This document shows positions 56,739-64,000 of a stretch of 64,000 nt of DNA, piece by piece. Made by a program: the position numbers and the translations under genes. Numbering within the stretch: the first letter of the stretch is position 1; each line of letters begins with the position of its first letter. The stretch is from positions 868,001 to 932,000 of the forward strand of contig NZ_SCNG01000001.1 in the NCBI RefSeq assembly GCF_005503555.1, written 5' to 3'. The notes beneath the pieces are model-generated. The model was not told where the DNA came from. It saw nothing but the letters and a program-made list of their open reading frames with translations, and made no database searches. Source of the DNA: Rudaea sp. 3F27F6 (GTDB taxonomy: Bacteria; Pseudomonadota; Gammaproteobacteria; Xanthomonadales; Rhodanobacteraceae).

Positions 56739-57506
56739 CTACCAAGTGCGATAGATCAGTTCGCCGAACGCCTTACTCTTCACTTCACGGTTCATCGAGT
56801 ACTTCAGCTCGACCCTTTGCCGGCGAAACGCACCGAACACGCGCCGCATATCAGGATGATCGTTGATCGTCAACACGGCGCGACCTTCCAAAGCTGCCAG
56901 CTTTGCCGCGAGCTGCTCGTACTGCTCGATGCCGAACTCGACGCCATAACCCTGCGTCTGCCAGTACGGCGGATCGACGAAGAACAGCGTATGCGGCCGA
57001 TCGTAGCGCCCGATGCAGTCTGCCCACGGCAGATGCTCAATCGTGACGCGCGAAAGCCGAAGATGCGCCGCGGAGAGCGTCTCTTCCAGCCTGCAGAGGT
57101 TCAGCGCGGCCGGCCCGGTTGTCGAGGTGCCGAACGTCCGGCCCGCGACCTTGCCGCCGAACGTCAATTGCTGGAGGTAAAAGAACCTTGCAGCGCGCTG
57201 GACGTCGGTCAATCCGTCCACGTGGGCCTTCTGCGCCCATTGGAACATCTCCCGGCTCGTTAGTGCCCACTGGTACTGGCGGACAAACTCGACCAGATGA
57301 TGCTGGACGACGCGATACAGGTTGACCAGGTCGTGATTGATATCGTTCAAGACTTCCGAGCGCGCCGGCTCCGGCCGGGCGAAGAGCATGGCGGCGGCGC
57401 CAGCGAAGGGCTCGACGTAGCAGGTATGAGGGATTTCAAAGAGCGGCAAGAGGTGTTTCGCGAGCCGGCGCTTTCCGCCAGGCCAAGGAATGATCGGTTG
57501 AGCCAC
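56739..57506 (-). CDS. D12-class DNA N6-adenine methyltransferase (phage)
   Basis: 255 residues with a GTG start at 57506 (GGAG about nine bases upstream). The AdoMet motif PWPGGKRRLAKHL opens it, with YVEPFAGAAAMLF next and the catalytic DPPYW near residue 178. This is the Dam/D12 class, which methylates adenine, often GATC, and protects phage DNA from host restriction. It is the last gene of the tail module on this strand. The spacing of 142 bases to the next gene includes a 14-bp palindrome TCCCTGGCCAGGGA (57542-57555). Confidence 0.9.
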   Translation of the reverse strand: MAQPIIPWPGGKRRLAKHLLPLFEIPHTCYVEPFAGAAAMLFARPEPARSEVLNDINHDLVNLYRVVQHHLVEFVRQYQWALTSREMFQWAQKAHVDGLTDVQRAARFFYLQQLTFGGKVAGRTFGTSTTGPAALNLCRLEETLSAAHLRLSRVTIEHLPWADCIGRYDRPHTLFFVDPPYWQTQGYGVEFGIEQYEQLAAKLAALEGRAVLTINDHPDMRRVFGAFRRQRVELKYSMNREVKSKAFGELIYRTW

Positions 57507-57648
57507 GTTTTCTACTCCGAGTTTTTGTTAGGCTCGGCTCGTCCCTGGCCAGGGATGGGGAGCCTTGCCTGTGCTCACGGGTCTGTAGCCCGCGTGTTTC
57601 GGGGGCCGGCCCGTGTTGACGCACGTTCCGGCCGCTCCTCTTTGCTTG

Positions 57649-58434
57649 TTAAACCGGGATCGGAATCTCGTCGACCAAGATCTCCGAAGGGTCGTACCAC
57701 TTTCCCGACAGATGCGCGGTTCCGGGCGGCTGCTTAGCGATGCCGAAGATCGCGTTCGCCGCGATCAGGCCGGGCGAGAGCAGGCCGGCATCGTCAAGCC
57801 AGCGCGTGATATAGATCGCTCGCTGGCGGCGATTGATTCGCGCCCAGAGCGCCTTGAAACCCATCGACATGACATTGCCGGCGCCGTACACATCCGCCTC
57901 TTTGATCTGTGTGACGGCGAAAGTGCGCTGACGGCGTACTTGGCCGCGCCGATCTGACTGCTGCGAGAACTCGGACATATCGCCTTCGGACTTATCGACC
58001 TCTTGATCGCGCCAGCCCTTCTTGATCGGTACGTCGCTCATCGGCGCATGCCAGGCTTCTCCGATATCGACCAACGTACCCGCGCCCAGCCCTGACTCGA
58101 TCGAGAGCGTCACGGCCGACGAGGCGGCCAGACCGAAGTGCATGACCAAGAAAAGCCGCTCGCCTTGCGGCAGCGCGACGACGGTTCCGGTGGTCGAGTA
58201 CGCACCAATGGTCACCGTCACAGGACTGCCGACCGGCAGCGTCGTATTGAGGAAGCCAGTTAGGCCAGGCACGATCGACGCAGTGAGCGATCCGGTCAGG
58301 GTTAAAGGGCCGGCAACGGGCGTTGCGATACGGGCGGTCTCAGCCGGATTGCCCGACGATAGAACCGCCAGATCATCGACCGCGGTCCCATTCGTCGTCC
58401 AGACAATCTGAGGCCGGCTATGACTGATCTTCAT
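57649..58434 (-). CDS. Phage tail-region protein, unknown function
   Basis: 261 residues, beta-rich at the N-terminus (TGSLTASIVPGLTGFLNTTL; VGSPVTVTIGAYSTTGTVVA) and helical at the C-terminus (FKALWARINRRQRAIYITRW). A central charged stretch KKGWRDQEVDKSEGDMSEFS is distinctive. No family is recognised. It begins three bases after the 859-residue tail gene, so it belongs to the same module and is probably a virion or assembly protein. Confidence 0.65.
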   Translation of the reverse strand: MKISHSRPQIVWTTNGTAVDDLAVLSSGNPAETARIATPVAGPLTLTGSLTASIVPGLTGFLNTTLPVGSPVTVTIGAYSTTGTVVALPQGERLFLVMHFGLAASSAVTLSIESGLGAGTLVDIGEAWHAPMSDVPIKKGWRDQEVDKSEGDMSEFSQQSDRRGQVRRQRTFAVTQIKEADVYGAGNVMSMGFKALWARINRRQRAIYITRWLDDAGLLSPGLIAANAIFGIAKQPPGTAHLSGKWYDPSEILVDEIPIPV

Positions 58435-58437
58435 TGT

Positions 58438-61017
58438 TCAACCCCACCCAACAGAAATTTCGTAGCGGCATGGCAGCGGGTAGTGACGACGCTGCTTGAT
58501 GTAGAGATTTTTCCCAGCCGTGAAGGCGCCCGAGTCGCAGATCACACGCAAAGCCAATCCGGGCCGCAAGATCGGCGCGGGGGGCCACGCATAAGTGAAC
58601 GTCACGGGGTAGTCGAAGCGGGCGTCGGCAAATAGCCCGCACACGCTGTCGTGTTGCGTTTGGACATGCGCCGGGATATCGAGCAGTGTCCAGAGTTCCT
58701 TTGCGTTCTCGGCAAACGAATAGAGGTCTGGCAGATTCGCTGACGACTTCACGAGGAACTGACATTGCCTCTTGAATTTGGCGCGCGTAGCGGCGTCGAT
58801 GCCGGTGGCCGGATTGAAGTCGAGAACGAAGTCACTGTCGCCGTGGACCTTCCAGTTGTAGCGACCGCCCGCGTTGAGCGTCAGGCCCTTTGCTTCGTCC
58901 GGGTCGCCCAGCGGCGCGTCAGCTGCGCGCGCAAACGTGACCGTCATCGCCGGCGTCATCGCGTCCGGGTCTTGCAGGGTGACGATGCGCATGCGGCCGT
59001 ACTCGTCCGTCGTGACCGCCGCGCAGAATGAATCGAGCGGCGCGCGGATCGCGGCCATCGTCGTTACGACATCACGGATATACACACCGAACGGATACGG
59101 CTTCGCGGCGTCAATCGCCTCGGCGTCCGCGCGTACCCATTCTGTCGACTTGGCACCGAATCGGTTTTCCAAGATCTCCTGCATGTAGTTCGCAAGGGAG
59201 ATGCCTTCGAGCGCCACGTTCGCGCCGGGCGCGCTGGGCAGTTGGAACAACGTTACGTTGTCGAAGTCGATGATGAACGTGTCGCTGACGGTGCTGGGTT
59301 GAACCTCGATGTAGGCGCTCACGCCGAGCGCGACGGCATCGATCGGAGCGGTGAAGTCCGCAGTGTAATGGCCGATATCGAACGAACCCCACTGTGCACC
59401 GGGAAGCGTGCGATAAACGCCACCGGAGTCCACCAGCTTGACGGAGAGAATCGCCCGCGCCAACGCGGTCGTCTTCGTGAATCTCGCGACGTCCAGCGCA
59501 ATCCGGTAGCGTTTGCCCGACACAATTGCAACCGGAGTGCTCGCATTTGAGGCATTCGCCATGTTGAAGGCTTGGCCCTGCCAAGCGGACATGGTCAAGC
59601 GAAGCCGGCCGCCGCCGTCGCCGGTCCATGCCTGCGTCACCGTACACAAACTGCCGGCCGGTGCCCGATCCGTCCAGCTCGCCGGCATGGCGCCGCTCGC
59701 CGTCGTCATTGCGCCGACACCACCCAGCAATTCAGTTGGGTTCGTGGGCGTGAGATTGCTCGATCCTGTTGACGATACGTCAACGACGAATGGACCGAGC
59801 GGCTGTCTCTCGAGGACCGTTCCGCGTAAATCGTTCGTGGGCGTGTAATCGGGCGGATCGGCAGCGGGGTTGTAGGGGTCACCGCGATCGCGCTCGATGC
59901 CAATCATCGTCAGTGCGGCGTCATGTATCGCATAGATCGGACGGCCGCCGTTGGGATCGAGCAGCACTGGTTCGGCGTTGCGCACGGCACCGAGCGCGAT
60001 CGGCCAAGGCTGATTGGCCGATCCCGAGTCAGCCCAAGGCGGAATTGTCTTCCGCATCCAAGGGTCGTCGTAGATCGCGAGCGGGCTACGCTGCTTGATG
60101 CGAATGACACCGCGCTTCGGAATCGTGACCAGATCGACGCGCGTCGTCTCTACGCGCGTTGGCGGATCGTCAGGATTATCGAGATCGAGCGTCTCCCAGA
60201 TCACCAACGCATTGCGCGGCTGTTCTAGAAACAGCGGAGTGAGCTTGCCGTTTTCGTTGTCCAGGTCCACATCGGATGCGCTCCAGCTACTGCCGCTTGT
60301 TCCATCCGTCCAGACCTGAATTCCGCCGTCGAAATACACCTTCTCGGCTTCCAAAATGCAACCTGCAAATCGTTGATTCGGCGGCGAGCCGGTCGGCGCA
60401 TTGCGATGCGCCTGGCTGGCAAAAAACCAAGCGCCGCTGCTCTGCGAATTGATGAATACGCCGGGTTTATAGTTCGTCGGGGGCACGTACTCGCACGCGC
60501 GCTTGCCGAAGTTGACGAGTGCGTTCAGGCCGTAGGCGGTTGCGCCGCCGATCGACGCTGCCGGACGCCAGCTTTGCCCGGCAGGCAGATTGAACGTGTA
60601 GAGCATCAAATTGCCGACGCGGATCTGCAGCGTCGGCGTGGCCGCAACGAGATCAAGCGCGAACTGGATGTAGGTCTGCTTGCCGATCGTCGGGATCGTG
60701 TCGATCTTCGAGCCATCGACCCATATGCCGCCATCGCCGGGCGTGAATCCGACGCTGCCTACCGCATTGCCGACACGCACGTTGCTCGCCACGTTCGATT
60801 TCACGAGGCCGAAGGCCACGTTCGTCGCTGTCAACGCCTCGGTGCCCCATGCTGCGCACTCCCACGTCCAGCGGGAGCCGCTCAGCGATTGCGTCGCGCG
60901 CGCGTTGCGGTCGCTGCTCGTGCCGTCCGTGTCGTACGTGAGCACGAGACCACCTTGCTGCAGCTCCAACTGCGCAGGGAGCGTCGTCACATCGAGAATG
61001 GCGTATCGACGGCTCAT
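58438..61017 (-). CDS. Large phage tail protein with N-terminal SPRY-like domain
   Basis: 859 residues. Residues about 20-175 look like a SPRY/B30.2 beta-sandwich: VAFGLVKSNVASNVRVGNAV, GIWVDGSKIDTI, YIQFALDLVAATPTLQIRVG, NALVNFGKRACEYVPP. A central region (about 225-420) includes ALVIWETLDLDNPDDPPTRV, and a jelly-roll-like module follows at about 430-590 (LRLTMSAWQGQAFNMANASN). The C-terminal 250 residues include TFARAADAPLGDPDEAKGLT and PVTFTYAWPPAPILRPGLAL. It overlaps the upstream gene by four bases. Most likely a central tail/host-contact protein; I do not recognise a named family for the full length. Confidence 0.7.
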   Translation of the reverse strand: MSRRYAILDVTTLPAQLELQQGGLVLTYDTDGTSSDRNARATQSLSGSRWTWECAAWGTEALTATNVAFGLVKSNVASNVRVGNAVGSVGFTPGDGGIWVDGSKIDTIPTIGKQTYIQFALDLVAATPTLQIRVGNLMLYTFNLPAGQSWRPAASIGGATAYGLNALVNFGKRACEYVPPTNYKPGVFINSQSSGAWFFASQAHRNAPTGSPPNQRFAGCILEAEKVYFDGGIQVWTDGTSGSSWSASDVDLDNENGKLTPLFLEQPRNALVIWETLDLDNPDDPPTRVETTRVDLVTIPKRGVIRIKQRSPLAIYDDPWMRKTIPPWADSGSANQPWPIALGAVRNAEPVLLDPNGGRPIYAIHDAALTMIGIERDRGDPYNPAADPPDYTPTNDLRGTVLERQPLGPFVVDVSSTGSSNLTPTNPTELLGGVGAMTTASGAMPASWTDRAPAGSLCTVTQAWTGDGGGRLRLTMSAWQGQAFNMANASNASTPVAIVSGKRYRIALDVARFTKTTALARAILSVKLVDSGGVYRTLPGAQWGSFDIGHYTADFTAPIDAVALGVSAYIEVQPSTVSDTFIIDFDNVTLFQLPSAPGANVALEGISLANYMQEILENRFGAKSTEWVRADAEAIDAAKPYPFGVYIRDVVTTMAAIRAPLDSFCAAVTTDEYGRMRIVTLQDPDAMTPAMTVTFARAADAPLGDPDEAKGLTLNAGGRYNWKVHGDSDFVLDFNPATGIDAATRAKFKRQCQFLVKSSANLPDLYSFAENAKELWTLLDIPAHVQTQHDSVCGLFADARFDYPVTFTYAWPPAPILRPGLALRVICDSGAFTAGKNLYIKQRRHYPLPCRYEISVGWG

Positions 61018-62555
61018 GAGTAGTGGTCCGCAGAGATGTCCGTTCTTTCCGACGCCGTAACGACGCGCGAAAGAAGGATGGCGCTATACATCCGGCCCTT
61101 GAAGTCCACCCCCGCCAAGCTGGGGTAGTAGCCGACATTCAGCGCGTTGTTTGTGATGCTGGCGGGACCGGCAACCGTGCCGCTGTAGCCGGACGTGCTG
61201 TCCGTATAGATCGCGAGATTGTTGCCGCTCTTGGTGGCGATGATCGCGTAGGAGCCCGCCGCTATTGAGGCGCCCCCGATGCCGTGTCCCGAACCTTGCT
61301 CGAATACCGCGAAGCCTCCCATGACGCTGTCGCCATTGCCAATCGCAAAGCAGCCGGCAAACGCGTTCGCGCCGTACAGCAATGGTGTTTCGTTGACAGT
61401 AGGACCGCCGAGCGTGCACACCGCGACGATCGACTTGCTCGCATTTCCGGCGAGAGTGATCGGTACGGCCACCGTGCCATGAGCCGCGCCTCCACTCGGG
61501 AACTGCGCGTAGTACACCGCGCGGGTCGAATCGTATTGCAGAGTCGGAGCCGCTCCGGTGAAGACGCAGAGACTTCCAGAGACGCGATCTCTGATCGAAT
61601 AGATCGACTGTCCGACGGTGGTAACCGGCATTGTTCCCGCGCCGTTCTGAAACATCGTCGCGAGGTCTTGGAAGTCGAGCACGACTCCGGTTTCATTTGA
61701 GGCAAACAAGGGCGCGTAGTACGGAACGCGGATCGACATAGGCACGTCGACGTGCTGACCGTCGTTGGACGTATAGCGAAGCGTGAAGCTGTAGGTGCCA
61801 ATGACCAGGCAAATGCCGCTCGCAACGCAAGACGAGCCCGATATGACGAACGCAATGCCCGGCGGTAATGTGCCGGACAAAACGGAGACGCTATAGGGCG
61901 ATGCACCGCCGGAAAGAACTTGCGAGCCGACGACCGAGCTTGTCGTGATGCCATAGGCAAAGGAGCCGGAGACAGCGAGCGGGGCGTAGGCAATCGCGAT
62001 CGTTTCGGTGCGCGTGGCAACCGTTCCTGCGCTGTCCGTCGCGGCGACGACATAGGAATACGCGCCTCCCGTTGTCGGCGCACCAGTGAGTAACCCGCCG
62101 CTGGAAAGCGACAGCCCAGGCGGCAGCGCGCCGGACTGGATGGAGAAGGTCACCGCACCGGCACCGCCGCTCGTCGCGTAGCTAAACGAGTACGGTGTAG
62201 CGACGGTGCCATTCGGGGCTGAGTTGGTAACGATGAGCGGCAGCGCAACGACGGAAATGACGAAGGTCTGCTCCAGCTCGTAGTCCCATTCCGAGTCGCG
62301 CACATAGAGGGCAAGCGTCACGACGTCGGTGACCAGCGGCGACGCCGCAGTAACCGTGCCCGTGGCCTCGTCGAATGCCCAGCCCGCGGGCAGAACGGAA
62401 CGTAGCTCGAACGCATAGGGCGGGGTTCCGCCGTAGATGTTGAATCGGTGCGAATACGCGGTGCCGACATACGCCTGCGGCGGCGGATTGAGGACCGTAA
62501 TCCCGCGCACGATCGTCATGCGCAACACGAGGCGCGGCGGAATGATGACCGTCAT
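61014..62555 (-). CDS. Phage tail protein with putative-Ig repeats and a LamG-like C-terminal domain
   Basis: 513 residues. After a short start come three bacterial Ig-like (He_PIG type) modules with the hallmark GTPPYAFEL, ALPPGLSLSSGGLLTGAPT and GASPYSVSVLSGTLPPGI. From about 290 a concanavalin/LamG-like domain follows (VVLDFQDLATMFQNGAG to GYYPSLAGVDFKGRMYSAIL). Such domains bind carbohydrate surfaces and decorate phage tails. The gene overlaps both neighbours by four bases (ATGA), indicating strict co-translation. Confidence 0.75.
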   Translation of the reverse strand: MTVIIPPRLVLRMTIVRGITVLNPPPQAYVGTAYSHRFNIYGGTPPYAFELRSVLPAGWAFDEATGTVTAASPLVTDVVTLALYVRDSEWDYELEQTFVISVVALPLIVTNSAPNGTVATPYSFSYATSGGAGAVTFSIQSGALPPGLSLSSGGLLTGAPTTGGAYSYVVAATDSAGTVATRTETIAIAYAPLAVSGSFAYGITTSSVVGSQVLSGGASPYSVSVLSGTLPPGIAFVISGSSCVASGICLVIGTYSFTLRYTSNDGQHVDVPMSIRVPYYAPLFASNETGVVLDFQDLATMFQNGAGTMPVTTVGQSIYSIRDRVSGSLCVFTGAAPTLQYDSTRAVYYAQFPSGGAAHGTVAVPITLAGNASKSIVAVCTLGGPTVNETPLLYGANAFAGCFAIGNGDSVMGGFAVFEQGSGHGIGGASIAAGSYAIIATKSGNNLAIYTDSTSGYSGTVAGPASITNNALNVGYYPSLAGVDFKGRMYSAILLSRVVTASERTDISADHYS

Positions 62556-64000
62556 CGCTGGACCACCACGTTAGGCGAGGTGCGGTCGCTGGGCTGGCTG
62601 CGCGATTTATCCACCGCGCCGCGCAGGGTGCGCTCCATGTCTTTGAACGCGTCGAGCAATTTGGCTTGGCCGTCGTCGTTGCTGCTCGCGCCGCTCGCTA
62701 CCACTTTGATCAGGTCGATCATTGCGTTGACGAGCGTCTGCGTCTGTTGCGCCTGGCCGTCGATCAACTTCTGCTGCAGCTCTTCCATGCGCGGCAAAGC
62801 TACCGGCAACGGCACCGGCAGCTCGCGCGACGTGCGCGAGTCGTTGATCTGGCCGATCGAGTCGCGCAGAGCGTCCTGGTTCGCCGTTGCGATGCGCGCA
62901 AGCTCCAGCGTCACGGTGCTGGCAATGGTGCTCGGCATCGCCTCGTAGGTCGCGCCCAGGCGCTTCGCGCCCGCGTCGGCCGAGCTGTCGAGCGACGGGC
63001 CTTTCACCTCGATCGGCGTCGGCTTGTTCTTGTCGACCGCGACCGGCTCGTTGTTCATGTTGTAGCTGCGCTGGATCGCCGCGACGATGCGATCGACTTC
63101 CTTGGAGAGCACAGACGAGAGGTCGGCGAGCGAGTACGTCTGCGACTGCAACGACTTCAAGAAATCCTCGACCGACTTGCCCTGCAAGCCCAGATCGCGG
63201 CTGAGATCGGTGAGCGAGAAGCCCAGGCGCTTAGCGACGTCGGTGAAGTTCTCGCCGCTGAAACCGGCGAGGTCGGCGACGTTCTGCGCGAGCTGCTGGG
63301 CGAGCTGGCTGCGCTGCAGATCCGTCAGCTGCGTACCGCCGACCGACGAGCCGGCGCCGGCATCGGCCGAGTTGTCGGCCTTCGGGCGCACCATGCCCGT
63401 GATCTGATTGAACGCGTCCGTATAGTCCGCGCCCGTCGCCATGAGCTTGCGCGCGAGCTCCAGCGCCGTGCGCGCGGTGCCTTCGTCGCCGGTCTGCGCG
63501 AGCTGCTTGAGTGCCTCGTCGTACTGCTGCTGCGTATTGAGCGGGCTCAACGACGAATCGAGCAGCATCGAGTTTCGGAAGGCGTCGACGGCTTGCTGAA
63601 TCGACTGCAGGCCCTGCGCGACCGACTGCAAGCCCGCGCCGGCCGCGCTCGCCGTGCGGCCGAGATCGCCGCTGCCGTAGAGCTGGCTGACGAGGTCTTT
63701 GGCACCGAGCTCCAGCGTGTGCGCGGCGACGGCGGCCTTCGCGGCGGCGAGCTGGTGCGCGAGCGCGAGATCCTGCTCGCGCGCCGCTTGCATGCCCGCG
63801 GCGCGCGCGGCGGCGTTGAGCTTGTCGATGTTGTCGTTTAGCTGCGATGCAATGTCGCGCAGCTGCTGCTGGAACGCGCTGGCAGGATGCAGCGTGTCCA
63901 ACAGCTCGGCGCCGAGACCGGCCGCAACGCTCGCATAGTCCTGATACGCCTTCTTCTGCGCTTCCGCCGCGGCCTTGCGCGCCGCGTCGGCCTGCATCGC
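62552..64000 (-). CDS. Phage tail tape measure protein, C-terminal part (runs off right edge)
   Basis: At least 483 residues, frame still open at the edge. The sequence is long-helical, Ala/Gln/Leu/Asp-rich with few aromatics: ADAARKAAAEAQKKAYQDYA, QLRDIASQLNDNIDKLNAAA, LAQQLAQNVADLAGFSGENF. This is typical for the region behind the hydrophobic core of a tape measure protein, which sets tail length. The position directly before tail-tip genes supports this. An annotated ATG at 63997 is probably internal. Confidence 0.75.
   Translation of the reverse strand, partial: AMQADAARKAAAEAQKKAYQDYASVAAGLGAELLDTLHPASAFQQQLRDIASQLNDNIDKLNAAARAAGMQAAREQDLALAHQLAAAKAAVAAHTLELGAKDLVSQLYGSGDLGRTASAAGAGLQSVAQGLQSIQQAVDAFRNSMLLDSSLSPLNTQQQYDEALKQLAQTGDEGTARTALELARKLMATGADYTDAFNQITGMVRPKADNSADAGAGSSVGGTQLTDLQRSQLAQQLAQNVADLAGFSGENFTDVAKRLGFSLTDLSRDLGLQGKSVEDFLKSLQSQTYSLADLSSVLSKEVDRIVAAIQRSYNMNNEPVAVDKNKPTPIEVKGPSLDSSADAGAKRLGATYEAMPSTIASTVTLELARIATANQDALRDSIGQINDSRTSRELPVPLPVALPRMEELQQKLIDGQAQQTQTLVNAMIDLIKVVASGASSNDDGQAKLLDAFKDMERTLRGAVDKSRSQPSDRTSPNVVVQR

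Larger units (their letters stand above)
56739..64000. mobile_element. Prophage tail module (partial)
   Basis: Five minus-strand genes with overlapping or nearly touching ends: tape measure, Ig/LamG-like tail protein, SPRY-like tail protein, unknown tail protein, adenine methylase. No capsid, terminase, integrase or lysis gene is inside the window; they should lie to the right. The left border lies between holC (ends 56011) and the methylase (56739). I could not find an attachment-site duplication because the other border is missing. Confidence 0.75.

Overview
The window is a high-GC gammaproteobacterial chromosome segment, most likely from the Xanthomonadales/Lysobacterales (Rhodanobacteraceae-like). 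This is inferred from gene order: glyA-nrdR-ribD-ribE-ribBX-ribH-nusB-thiL-pgpA, a type II secretion cluster in Xps order (E-F-G-H-I-J-K-L-M-N-D), xerD-dsbC, lptF-lptG next to pepA-holC, and intergenic GATTCGGGATTCGG-type repeats. No rRNA, tRNA or CRISPR array was recognised.

Layout. 1-4.7 kb (minus): a giant secreted RHS-type protein with three RLLDTR domains, kelch motifs and YD repeats, split by one in-frame TGA and running off the left edge. 4.8-5.9 kb: a di-haem cytochrome c peroxidase. 6.2-17.1 kb (minus): acetoacetate decarboxylase, pgpA, thiL, nusB, ribH, a DUF3300 lipoprotein, ribBX, a CPBP protease, ribE, ribD, nrdR, glyA. 17.1-20.7 kb: a DUF817 membrane protein, ettA, pyrF. 20.7-28.5 kb: a surface-polysaccharide cluster with glycosyltransferases, a methyltransferase, a Wzm/Wzt-type ABC exporter and a parvulin-type isomerase. 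28.7-31.5 kb: two secreted proteins with clear terminators. 31.7-43.9 kb (minus): the complete type II secretion machinery plus two extra lipoproteins. 43.9-56.0 kb: a membrane protein, purL, dsbC, xerD, an RDD protein, lptG/lptF, pepA, holC. 56.0-56.7 kb: a gene-free, very heavily palindromic element of about 550 bp with ~70-bp terminal inverted repeats. 56.7-64.0 kb (minus): a prophage tail module (tape measure, Ig-like/LamG-like protein, SPRY-like tail protein, a further tail protein, D12 adenine methylase), open at the right edge.

The parts connect at the cell envelope: LptF/LptG and the Wzm/Wzt exporter build the outer surface, the Xps-type secreton spans it, and several secreted or surface proteins (RHS giant, the 28.7-31.5 kb pair) are plausible cargo. 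The riboflavin block makes flavin precursors, but its GTP cyclohydrolase II-like domain has lost zinc cysteines, so step one must be encoded elsewhere.

The strongest lead is the 56050-56602 element. Its two terminal repeats differ from each other by paired, compensating changes inside each hairpin, which argues for selection on a folded RNA or single-stranded DNA. Other leads are the in-frame TGA in the RHS gene, an intergenic repeat translated in frame inside PurL, a Lys/Asp/Ala-rich insertion in LptF, loss of the tetracysteine motif in GspE, and a fused winged-helix/glycosyltransferase-like protein.
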